64,000 nucleotides of DNA from Spirosoma oryzicola (GTDB lineage: Bacteria; Bacteroidota; Bacteroidia; Cytophagales; Spirosomataceae): NCBI RefSeq assembly GCF_021233055.1, contig NZ_CP089538.1, positions 2,806,501 through 2,870,500 on the forward strand, read 5' to 3'. The notes below the pieces were generated by a model, which was not told where the DNA came from, did no database searches, and was given only the letters and a program-made list of their open reading frames with translations. This document shows, piece by piece, positions 19,742-27,308 of the stretch. Position 1 is the first letter of the stretch, and each line of letters begins with the position of its first letter. The position numbers were made by a program, and so were the translations under genes.

Positions 19742-20182
19742 TCACGGCTGCGTGGAACGGTCGCACGAAGTGATGCAGTTGCCGAGCAGCCAATTCTGGC
19801 GCAGTTGAAGAATAACTTTATTTAGTCCCTTGATGTCCGCTGGTTTGGTGATAAAATCGTTGGCTCCTAGTTTCAGCGCTTGTTGCTGATCGAAGGGGTT
19901 GCTCGATGTAGTCAGGATAACAATGGCTATTGACTGGTACTTTGGTTCCCGACGAATGAACCGCAGGGCTTCCATACCGCTCATAAACGGCATGTTTAAA
20001 TCCAGCAAAATTAAACTTGGTAAGACAGGGGCTGTAGCTAACGCGTTGATTAACTGTTCGCCATTAAACAGGGATTTGATCTGACACTCTGGGCTGAGTT
20101 GCTTGAAAACTTGCTGTACTAAGAAGCGGTCATCTTCATCGTCGTCTACCAGAAAGACGCAATCGGTGTCAAGTGGGGTCAT
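19742..20182 (-). CDS. Single-domain response regulator (CheY-like)
   Basis: A 146-residue receiver domain without an output domain. The acidic pair is in FLVDDDEDDR, the phosphorylation Asp in LILLDLNMP, the Thr in VILTTSS and the Lys in FITKPAD. This is the Rcp1-like class often paired with bacteriophytochrome or hybrid kinases, but no histidine kinase is nearby. It is divergent from another receiver-only gene at 20414. Confidence 0.87.
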   Translation of the reverse strand: MTPLDTDCVFLVDDDEDDRFLVQQVFKQLSPECQIKSLFNGEQLINALATAPVLPSLILLDLNMPFMSGMEALRFIRREPKYQSIAIVILTTSSNPFDQQQALKLGANDFITKPADIKGLNKVILQLRQNWLLGNCITSCDRSTQP

Positions 20183-20413
20183 TGTATAAGTTGTTCCTTA
20201 GGGTAACTGTGTTTATTCGCCAAACGTTCGATTCGGCCCTATTAAAATAATCTTATGTACATATGGCTGCTAACAATATACTAATGTCGTCTCACAGGGC
20301 ATTGGACGTGTTTTGTATCAGCTACTACTTGTGTTAACCCGCGCGATCATCTTGGCTTAATCCAATCAGTTCGACAAGAAACGCGTCACTTCTCACCATC
20401 CTAATCCTGCTTT

Positions 20414-20863
20414 ATGAAGCCCGAAACCAGTGCCTTAAATCCGTCAAAACCTACCATCCTTGTTGTTGAAGATAATGCCGATCAGTGGTTTCTTATTCGA
20501 TGGACTTTGCTTCAGCAGTTTCCGGAGCTGGAAGCAGTCTGGATTGACGAGGAAAGTCGCGTGATGCCTTACCTGAACGCGAGTGTGGTGAATAGGAACG
20601 AACTTCCCGTACTGATTTTATTAGATCTGTATTTACCTAGTGCTGCTATGGGCTACTCGGTCCTGAAAGCGATTAAGAACCACCCCGTATACCAACATCT
20701 GCCAACTATCGTCCTGAGCCAGTCGGCCGATCCCGACGATATCAACGAATCATTCAATTGCGCTACTAATTCGTATATCGTTAAGCCAATTCGTTACCAG
20801 GACTGGCTGGAGGCTTTTTCCTTGCTTCGTACGTACTGGAAAGGCTCCGGAACGTTGCATTAG
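20414..20863 (+). CDS. Single-domain response regulator (CheY-like)
   Basis: A 149-residue receiver domain. ILVVEDNADQ carries the acidic pocket, LILLDLYLPS the phospho-acceptor Asp, IVLSQSA the conserved Ser/Thr and YIVKPI the Lys. No output domain or kinase is adjacent. It shares a 231-bp divergent region with the minus-strand receiver gene, so the two may be co-regulated. Confidence 0.84.
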   Translation: MKPETSALNPSKPTILVVEDNADQWFLIRWTLLQQFPELEAVWIDEESRVMPYLNASVVNRNELPVLILLDLYLPSAAMGYSVLKAIKNHPVYQHLPTIVLSQSADPDDINESFNCATNSYIVKPIRYQDWLEAFSLLRTYWKGSGTLH

Positions 20864-20915
20864 CGCATCGACTAATTACCATCTCCGGTAAGTTATATCA
20901 TCAAAAAGGTGGTAA

Positions 20916-21014
20916 ATGAACGTGGGTAATCCAGCCAAATCGCCCGTGGATGATGCTCCAGAGCCGTCAGAAAAGCAGGTTCAGCCCACTAAAGACAAGG
21001 AAACATGGTCTTAA
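20916..21014 (+). CDS. Possible 32-residue protein with a Shine-Dalgarno site
   Basis: A short frame, MNVGNPAKSPV to KETWS, starts 52 bp after the response regulator and is preceded by AAGGTGG at a good distance. The peptide is hydrophilic and Pro/Lys/Asp/Glu rich, so probably disordered. Strong SD sites are uncommon in Bacteroidota, which makes it worth noting, but a frame this short can occur by chance. The remaining bases up to 21184 hold nothing else that I recognise. Confidence 0.3.
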   Translation: MNVGNPAKSPVDDAPEPSEKQVQPTKDKETWS

Positions 21015-21184
21015 TGCGGGCTCCACGGATTTCTGTCCGCAAGTGAACAATAGTTGTCCAAATACGGACATCGTTTGACATGGTATTTATTATAACTATC
21101 TGATAATCAGTTATTGAACTATGTTGGCACAACCTTTGGCTTAGTAGTAGTGAACACGTAAACAACACTAAACGCACTACTACC

Positions 21185-21562
21185 ATGTTATTACCAATGA
21201 TTAACAAACTGGCTCTTTCCGCACTCATCAGCGCTGCTACACTGAGCAATCCAACTACGCCGAAGACGCTTTCCTTCGATGCAAGCGCTTATGTGACGAC
21301 CAACAACCAGATTCGCGTTGCGGTCAGCAAGACGGCGCAGATACCGGTGGTAATCCTGCTTCGGGACGACGCTAACCAGGTGATTTACCGGCAGAATATC
21401 AACAAGAACGATGCTAAGTACGCCGTAAAACTAAATGTCGCTGAACTGGCCGACGGCAAATACGAGCTGGAAGTACAATCGTCGGAAGGTAGCATCCGTA
21501 AGCAGTTAAACCTGTCGACCCAACCCGCTCAGCAGATCAGCCGGGTGGTGGCTATGCAATAG
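21185..21562 (+). CDS. Small secreted beta-sandwich-like protein, unknown
   Basis: A 125-residue product with an N-terminal hydrophobic leader (LALSALISAATLS) and then a segment with alternating polar and hydrophobic residues (IRVAVSKTAQIPVVILLRDD, VIYRQNI, ADGKYELEV). That is the pattern of an Ig-like strand arrangement such as DUF3244-type or T9SS C-terminal modules. No catalytic motif is visible. It stands alone; 320 bp without a gene follow. Confidence 0.6.
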   Translation: MLLPMINKLALSALISAATLSNPTTPKTLSFDASAYVTTNNQIRVAVSKTAQIPVVILLRDDANQVIYRQNINKNDAKYAVKLNVAELADGKYELEVQSSEGSIRKQLNLSTQPAQQISRVVAMQ

Positions 21563-21832
21563 CACGTTTATCGTCAACGTACTGGTCAAACTATCGGAGG
21601 TAGCGTTGACCAAACCTTCAACCGTATGCTTTCTCCTATCACTGCTCTTTCACGACTAGACAATTACGTTGACCGGTTGATCGTCCGTTTGGTAGACTAT
21701 TTGCTACCGGGAGGATGCGCCATTAACCAGTCCCGCTCCTGATCAAAGCACTACAGCATGCCTGAGCGAAACGCCATTACAGTGGCTGCACGATCTGTTA
21801 GGCTAGACAAGGTTATTAGTCGCAAAAATAAG
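21563..21832. other. Intergenic stretch without a recognised gene
   Basis: I see only short imperfect repeats here. The stretch ends at the terminator hairpin of the next minus-strand gene. Confidence 0.4.
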
Positions 21833-21863
21833 AACGTCCGGTAGCAGGAGCTAACCGGACGTT
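21833..21863 (-). terminator. Terminator of the 105-residue minus-strand gene
   Basis: A 10-bp stem (21833-21842 with 21854-21863) is followed on the minus strand by CTTATTTTTG. It sits 20 bp beyond the stop at 21884 and is the main support for transcription of that gene. Confidence 0.7.
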
Positions 21864-21883
21864 TGGTGTAGTGTATGAGCCTG

Positions 21884-22201
21884 CTACTGCGTTAGTTCAA
21901 GAGGACCCAAAGCCATTTGCGGGAGGTAGAATTGAGGCCACTGTTCGTATCGAGCCAGAAATACGTTGAACAACAAGGCTTTGCTGCCATCCCCGCCCGG
22001 ATCATCGATCTGTTGCAAATGGGTAATATGGGCTACCACATAGCAAGGCCAGGTTGCAGGGGCGTCAGTTACACGACCTACCCTTACAAGCTGATTGTAG
22101 CCATAATCCGGTAATTCGTCCGTTGGAATATCCGGGTGAATTTGAGTTGTGGTCTGTCGATCCGGGCTATCGTAGCACAAAAATCGCGTATAAAATTGCA
22201 T
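21884..22201 (-). CDS. Hypothetical protein, 105 residues
   Basis: I recognise no family. The product is soluble and rich in Tyr, Pro and Asp (MQFYTRFLCYDSPDRQ start, MALGPLELTQ end). Reality is supported by a terminator just past the stop and a perfect -7 element (TAGATTTG at 22267-22274) upstream on the same strand. The competing 65-residue plus-strand frame lacks both. Confidence 0.55.
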   Translation of the reverse strand: MQFYTRFLCYDSPDRQTTTQIHPDIPTDELPDYGYNQLVRVGRVTDAPATWPCYVVAHITHLQQIDDPGGDGSKALLFNVFLARYEQWPQFYLPQMALGPLELTQ

Positions 22202-22266
22202 AAAGTCATTTGTTGTATACTGCCTTAAAAATAAGAAATTATAATTAAAGTATATACTAACTATAG

Positions 22267-22274
22267 CAAATCTA
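22267..22274 (-). promoter_or_regulatory. -7 element (TAGATTTG) of the 105-residue gene
   Basis: An exact TAnnTTTG on the minus strand lies 65 bp upstream of the ATG at 22201. No TTTG is seen at the proper -33 distance. Confidence 0.4.
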
Positions 22275-22322
22275 TATCATAATTACGCTACCGGAACACG
22301 TATTTCAAACCAGCGAATTGAC

Positions 22323-22357
22323 AGTCAGCACCCATAAATTGCCTATAAATGCTGACT
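22323..22357 (-). terminator. Weak terminator of the pta-ackA operon
   Basis: An 8-bp inverted repeat (22323-22330 with 22350-22357) lies just past the ackA stop on the minus strand. The loop is long and there is no clean T-tract. Confidence 0.35.
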
Positions 22358-22364
22358 ACAGAGA

Positions 22365-23564
22365 TTAAGCGGTTTCCAGTAAATCAAAACTCTGTTGGGC
22401 AATTTCTAACTCTTCGTTGGTGGGTATCACGAGAATCTTAACCGCAGAATCGGGGCGGTTGACCTCCCGGACATCCCCCGTAGCGACCCTGTTTTTGTCC
22501 GAATCGAGGTAAACAGCCAGGAAGTCGAGGTTGGCACAGATCTGTTCGCGCATGGCACTATCGTTCTCACCCACACCTGCGGTAAAAATCAACGCATCCA
22601 GGCCGTTCAGGACAGCCGCATAACTACCGATGTACTTCTGGATACGATAGGCGTAGATGTCGAGGGCAAGGGCGGCTGCCTGATTGCCCGCTTCCAGCGC
22701 CTTTCGAATGTCGCGCATGTCATTTAAACCCGTCAGGCCCTGCATACCGGATTGTTTGTTGAGCAGGTTGTTTACCGCATCGGCACTATAGCCTTTGGCG
22801 ATCAGATGAAAAATAACGGAAGGGTCAATATCGCCGGAGCGGGTTCCCATAACCAGACCCGCCAGTGGGCTAAACCCCATGCTGGTATCCAGCGATTTAC
22901 CGTTTTGAACGGCGGTGATACTACAGCCATTACCCAGGTGAATACTAATGAGCTTGGCGTCGGGTTTCCCTAGCCAGGCTGCCGCTTTCTCACTTACGTA
23001 TTTGTGGCTCGTGCCATGAAAACCATAGACCCGAATGCCTTCATCAGTGTACAAGGATTCTGGAATGGCGTAGCGGAAAGCGTATTCCGGCATGGTCTGG
23101 TGAAACGCAGTGTCGAAGACCGCAATTTGCCGCGCGTTCGGAAACGTTTTTTCGGCAAGCTCAATGCATTGATAATTGATGGGGTTATGAAGGGGGGCCA
23201 GTGGAAACAGATCTTTGATCGTTTCTTTAACCGCTGGTGTGATCAGAGTGGCGTTGGCAAACCGTTCACCCCCGTGTACGACCCGGTGCCCGACGGCCTT
23301 GATGTCGTCGGCTGAATGGATCAAACCAATCTCAGCGTCTGACAGTAGCTCTACCATTTGCTGAAGCCCTGCTGAGTGATCCGCAATCGCTTCCTGCCGC
23401 TCGATGGTCTGAGTTGGATCGACTGTCAGTATTTTGTGCCGGATGAATGCCTCGTTCGTACCAATCCGTTCAATCAATCCCGTGCACAGAGGCTTATCAG
23501 AAGGCATGTCGAACAGCTGGTATTTCAACGAACTGCTGCCCGCGTTAATTACAAGAATATACAT
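22365..23564 (-). CDS. ackA: Acetate kinase
   Basis: A 399-residue kinase that interconverts acetyl phosphate + ADP with acetate + ATP. The ATG at 23564 begins MYILVINAGSSSLKYQLFD, the family N-terminus; an upstream extension to 23603 adds 13 unlikely residues. VVHGGERF, HLGNGCSITA, SMGFSPLAGLVMGTRSGDIDPS and FTAGVGEND are the conserved blocks. It follows pta by 87 bp on the same strand, the usual partner for overflow acetate formation or acetate assimilation. Confidence 0.96.
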   Translation of the reverse strand: MYILVINAGSSSLKYQLFDMPSDKPLCTGLIERIGTNEAFIRHKILTVDPTQTIERQEAIADHSAGLQQMVELLSDAEIGLIHSADDIKAVGHRVVHGGERFANATLITPAVKETIKDLFPLAPLHNPINYQCIELAEKTFPNARQIAVFDTAFHQTMPEYAFRYAIPESLYTDEGIRVYGFHGTSHKYVSEKAAAWLGKPDAKLISIHLGNGCSITAVQNGKSLDTSMGFSPLAGLVMGTRSGDIDPSVIFHLIAKGYSADAVNNLLNKQSGMQGLTGLNDMRDIRKALEAGNQAAALALDIYAYRIQKYIGSYAAVLNGLDALIFTAGVGENDSAMREQICANLDFLAVYLDSDKNRVATGDVREVNRPDSAVKILVIPTNEELEIAQQSFDLLETA

Positions 23565-23651
23565 ACTGGTTTGTTTTCTGACAGGATCAACAAGATAAGG
23601 CACGATTAAAAATTAGGTAAAACGCTATCTCATCCTGGTAATCCTGTCAAA

Positions 23652-25751
23652 CTAGGAAATAGTATCCTGACATTGAATGGCCGTGATGACGACGGTATTA
23701 AACACATCATCGACGGTACAGCCTCGGCTCAGGTCATTAATGGGTTTGTTGAGTCCTTGTAACATCGGACCGATGGCGAGCGCACCCGTTTCTCGTTGCA
23801 CGGCTTTGTACGTATTGTTGCCGGTATTCAAATCGGGAAAAATCAACACGCTGGCCCGACCCGCTACATCGGAATTGGGTAGTTTCTGACTGCCTACCAG
23901 CGGATCGACGGCCGCATCATACTGAATCGGTCCTTCGATTTTTAAGTCAGGACGTTTATTGCGAACGATGGCTGTGGCCTGTCGTACCTTTTCCACGTCT
24001 TCGCCTTCACCCGACGTTCCCGACGAGTAAGAAAGCATGGCAATGCGCGGCTCAATACCGAAGCGTGCACTGCTCTCGGCGGATGAAATGGCGATTTCGG
24101 CCAGTTGAGAAGCGGTTGGATTCGGGTTTACGGCGCAGTCGCCGAAGACGGATACGCGGTCGGGCAAGCACATAAAAAAGACCGATGACACCAGCGAGAC
24201 ACCCGGCTTGGTTTTGATAAATTGCAGGGCAGGTCGGATGGTGTGCTGGGTGGTATGGACCGCGCCCGAAACCATACCATCGGCATGACCCTGGTAGACC
24301 ATCATCGTACCAAAGTACGAAACGTCCAGCATCATATCGCGCGCCATGTCCAGGTTCACGTTTTTCGCTTTGCGCAGTTCGTACAATGTCGCTGCGTACG
24401 CGTCGTAGTTTTCCGAAGTGGCCGGGTTTATAATGGTCACCGAGCCGGGTTCGAGCGTAATTCCCAATCGTTTTGTTGCCGCCAATATCTCGGCTTCATC
24501 GCCCAGAATAGTCAGTTCGACAACGTTTTGAGCGACCAGACGGGCAGCCGCTTTCAAGATCCGATCGTCGTTTCCTTCCGGCAGGACAATGTGCTTTTTC
24601 TGACTTCTGGCCGTTTTGACGAGCTGATACTGGAACATGTGGGGAGTGATACCTTCGGACTGGAACGTAACCAGTCGGTCGTCCAGCGCTTTGGTATCCA
24701 CGTTCTTTTCAAATACGTCGATAGCCAGTTCGATTTTCTTTCGGTTGTCGGCGGTGATGCGGGAATGAATGGCCCCGATGGCGGTTGTCGTACCAAACGT
24801 ACCCTGCTGTACCGTGAGGATGGGAATAACCGTTTGAAGGCCTGCAATCAAGCGGGTGACGGGCTCGTCCGGCTCCGTCCCTGCGGTCAGCACGATACCC
24901 GCTACTTTCGGGTAATTGGCCGACAGATTCGCCTGCAACGCGCCAATGATGATGTCGCCCCGGTCGCCGGGCGTCACGATAAGTACGTTTTCCTTGATGT
25001 AATTCAGGAAGTTTGGCAGCATCATGGCTCCCGTCACAAAGTTGTCTACCTGATTGGAAAGCAGACTTTCGCCAACGAGTACTTTCGCGCCGAGCGCGTC
25101 CCTGATCTCTTTCATAGTCGGACTCTGGAGCTGCTTTTCCCACGGTATGACGGTAAGCATCATGCCGGCGGGTAGTTGCATCCGAAGCAGTTCCCGAACG
25201 TCGTCTACCTGCTCCGCTTTGACCCGGTTGGCAACCAGACCCAGCACCTGAACCTCCCGGCTCTCAAAACCTTGCAGTGCACTCAGGGCTGCGCTGATAA
25301 TCTGGGCGGTCGATTTAGACTCTCCACTGATGATGATCAGGACGGGAGCGCCGAGATTTTTAGCAATAGCGGCATTCGATTCAAACTCAAAAGCAATACC
25401 CTCCCCCAGAAAATCACTACCTTCAATGACCGTAAAGTCGCAGGATTCTTCCAGTTTCTTGTACTTGCTGATGATGGTGTTAAGCATTTCGCCCCGCTCT
25501 TCCTGTTCCATATGCTGGAGGGCTTCCTGCCGGGTAAACGCATACGTGTCCTCGTAAGGAATGGGTAGGGCGAAGTAATCCAGAATGGCCTCGATATGAA
25601 TCTCTTTCTGGCCGGGAAGCTGTGGAGTGATAATGGGTTTGAAGTAACCAACTTTCTGTGTTTTACCCAAAAGGCTGTTTACCAGGCCGAGCGCTAACAA
25701 GGATTTACCCGTGTAAGGCTCTACCGATGCGATAAATATGGATTTCGTCAT
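23652..25751 (-). CDS. pta: Phosphate acetyltransferase, long form
   Basis: A 699-residue enzyme that converts acetyl-CoA + phosphate to acetyl phosphate + CoA. The ATG at 25751 gives MTKSIFIASVEPYTGKSLL, the P-loop-like N-terminal domain of long Pta proteins; the frame open to 25868 adds 39 improbable residues. A central DRTGG-type domain (about 220-330) precedes the catalytic C-terminal half (about 370-695), which has LPEGNDDRIL, GMVSGAVHTT and SYSSGTSGEGEDVEKV. It is the first gene of pta-ackA. Confidence 0.95.
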   Translation of the reverse strand: MTKSIFIASVEPYTGKSLLALGLVNSLLGKTQKVGYFKPIITPQLPGQKEIHIEAILDYFALPIPYEDTYAFTRQEALQHMEQEERGEMLNTIISKYKKLEESCDFTVIEGSDFLGEGIAFEFESNAAIAKNLGAPVLIIISGESKSTAQIISAALSALQGFESREVQVLGLVANRVKAEQVDDVRELLRMQLPAGMMLTVIPWEKQLQSPTMKEIRDALGAKVLVGESLLSNQVDNFVTGAMMLPNFLNYIKENVLIVTPGDRGDIIIGALQANLSANYPKVAGIVLTAGTEPDEPVTRLIAGLQTVIPILTVQQGTFGTTTAIGAIHSRITADNRKKIELAIDVFEKNVDTKALDDRLVTFQSEGITPHMFQYQLVKTARSQKKHIVLPEGNDDRILKAAARLVAQNVVELTILGDEAEILAATKRLGITLEPGSVTIINPATSENYDAYAATLYELRKAKNVNLDMARDMMLDVSYFGTMMVYQGHADGMVSGAVHTTQHTIRPALQFIKTKPGVSLVSSVFFMCLPDRVSVFGDCAVNPNPTASQLAEIAISSAESSARFGIEPRIAMLSYSSGTSGEGEDVEKVRQATAIVRNKRPDLKIEGPIQYDAAVDPLVGSQKLPNSDVAGRASVLIFPDLNTGNNTYKAVQRETGALAIGPMLQGLNKPINDLSRGCTVDDVFNTVVITAIQCQDTIS

Positions 25752-26426
25752 ATGCTGTTCAAAAATCACTGACCGAATGTACAGGAAGTTGGCAACACCT
25801 CCGCTGATCGTGTCAACTGGGTCAAAGAAAAAGGCTTCGTTACGAGCTAGGGATCGAGTACATACCATCTCCCGACCGTCATACGATGTTTATGTTTCCG
25901 AACGAGGAATCTCGATGATTGTTTGATGAGAAGCTAGCGGATGAATCAACCACGGATAAGCGCTAAAAGCAAGAAACAGGAGTTTGTTTTCCGTAAAAAA
26001 TAAGTCAAAGGCCATATTGGTCAAACCATGGGAGTGACTGCGTTTCAGCCGTAATCGCGTCCGGTTGACTTTATTCACCAGTTAAATCATTTAAGATACG
26101 AAAGGGTAGGACACCATACATAATCACGCTAAGCAGGATAGAACAATTCAGCTCGATGCCGGTACCCGCAAAGATGCGCTTCCTGATTGCATCTGGTCCT
26201 GAGCAGGGTCAGCTTTTTGGCTGATGATTGTTAGGATATAAGCCTGAACGGCTAAGACTTACAAGCTACTAATTTTTCTGATGCTGAGGATTTAGGCAAT
26301 GTAAATCGCTAAAGGAACTACTTTCATCCTTCTAGTTCATCAATGATCTGAAAGAACGAGCAGTGATAGCTTGTGATTTACTAAGAAGCAGGGTGATCGG
26401 AGAAGTAGTTTCGCAGGAAAATAAAA
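25752..26426. other. Intergenic region upstream of pta
   Basis: I find no credible gene in these 675 bp. Short frames here have no recognisable domains. The pta promoter should lie in it, but I could not pick one matching the consensus. Confidence 0.45.
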
Positions 26427-26459
26427 AATCCGCTGTAACGTTTTGTTATTCAGTGGATT
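26427..26459 (-). terminator. Orphan terminator, formerly of tRNA-Leu
   Basis: A 9-bp stem (26427-26435 with 26451-26459, one G-U) is followed on the minus strand by TTTTTTATTTT. It stands directly after the displaced tRNA 3' fragment (26474-26495), so it was probably the original terminator of the tRNA-Leu gene before insertion. Confidence 0.65.
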
Positions 26460-26473
26460 ACATAAGTAGTCGA

Positions 26474-26495
26474 GTGGCCACGGGGAGACTCGAAC
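26474..26495 (-). repeat. att site: displaced 3' end of tRNA-Leu
   Basis: On the minus strand this reads GTTCGAGTCTCCCCGTGGCC plus AC, the T-loop and 3' acceptor of a tRNA with no 5' part. It matches 21 of 22 bases of the tRNA-Leu 3' end at 30018-30039; the run 26478-26495 is identical. Its CGTGGCC pairs perfectly with the 5' acceptor GGCCACG of that tRNA. Confidence 0.8.
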
Positions 26496-26826
26496 GCACC
26501 TATTTTGATAAATCGCCAAACCATTCAGGAATAATATATGGAGTGCATACTCCAAGTTGACTTTCTAAAGCGGACACAAAAACCAAGGCCTGACCTAAAC
26601 CATACCCTTATTGAATTTGACTGGGGGTTGTCTGTTAATAATCGTCTTTTCTAGCGCCATTGTCATTTATAGCCAGCGTATATACCGGCCGATAACCACA
26701 ATTATCATAGTGGTATGTATGGCTATGGCTATTAATTGTTTATATAAAATTATATCGTAGATAAACTGTCTTTTTGGTAAAGATGTGTATAGCCGATATC
26801 AGTAAGAAGGCTAAAATAGAGCCCTC

Positions 26827-26834
26827 TACTTTTG
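26827..26834 (+). promoter_or_regulatory. Candidate -7 element (TACTTTTG) inside the island
   Basis: An exact TAnnTTTG match lies just ahead of a series of hairpins. No TTTG is found at the -33 distance, so support is weak. Confidence 0.25.
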
Positions 26835-26836
26835 TG

Positions 26837-27080
26837 CTTCAAACAATGTCGGTATTTGAAGTGAGCTTTCGGCTGTAATCAAGAGCCATATCCCGCTTTA
26901 TCTAAGCGGTAGAGAATGCTTAGTTGTAAGGAGAGTTAGGTGATAAGCCAACCTCGACAATCCCAATAAGAGTAATGATATTTTCTCTTCATTCTATAGA
27001 AGCCAGTCCAAAACTTAGCCGTAATGGTAGCAAGGGAATAGAAGTTAAGCCCGTCTCAGTAGATACAGAGACGGGCTTAA
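26837..27080 (+). ncRNA. Candidate structured RNA within the island
   Basis: There is no open frame, but successive hairpins occur: 26837-26843 with 26855-26861 (7 bp), 26893-26898 with 26904-26909 (6 bp), 26918-26922 with 26944-26948 (5 bp). A 13-bp perfect stem at 27045-27057 with 27068-27080 ends the series. A -7 element precedes the set. I do not recognise a known RNA family. The last hairpin could instead belong to the minus-strand kelch gene. Confidence 0.25.
27045..27080. terminator. 13-bp perfect hairpin, possible terminator
   Basis: The stem is 27045-27057 with 27068-27080 and has a 10-nt loop. On the minus strand it is followed by a pyrimidine-rich tract. It could end transcription from the kelch gene or from the candidate RNA. 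Confidence 0.5.
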
Positions 27081-27184
27081 CCTCATTGGCTCTTCCGATG
27101 TAGAAACAAACTTAAGTTAGCATGAATAGTGAACTTTGGTGCTACAGGTTGATCTATGTGTTGCTAAAAACCGTGCAGGAAATG

Positions 27185-27232
27185 CATCTGTGGAAATGGA
27201 AAATGGCTACTCATTATCCATTTCCACAGATG
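27185..27232. terminator. Long inverted repeat downstream of the kelch gene
   Basis: A 15-bp perfect stem (27185-27199 with 27218-27232), extendable by one A-T pair, lies 77 bp past the kelch stop. There is no strong T-tract, so it may be an mRNA-stabilising or recombination-related repeat instead. Confidence 0.45.
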
Positions 27233-27308
27233 TAAAAATGTCTAGAAAAACACTACTCTGATGAGAAGAAACTTGATAACTGAGGCCGAGAAAGCGCCTT
27301 TTTGTGCG

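Noticed and set aside
20989..21249. 86-residue minus-strand frame across the start of the small secreted protein
   Set aside because: It has no family resemblance and conflicts with the signal-peptide-bearing plus-strand gene.
23579..23649. TGACAGGAT and ATCCTGTCA repeats flanking the ackA-pta gap
   Set aside because: Only 9-bp arms, 53 bp apart, with no other sign of an element or operator. They are probably chance.
24222..25175. 317-residue plus-strand open frame opposite pta
   Set aside because: It lies wholly antisense to the well-conserved pta gene, has shadow-like composition (many Arg, Val, Phe, Gln) and shows no domain.
25890..26078. 62-residue minus-strand frame upstream of pta
   Set aside because: No recognisable domain, promoter or terminator.
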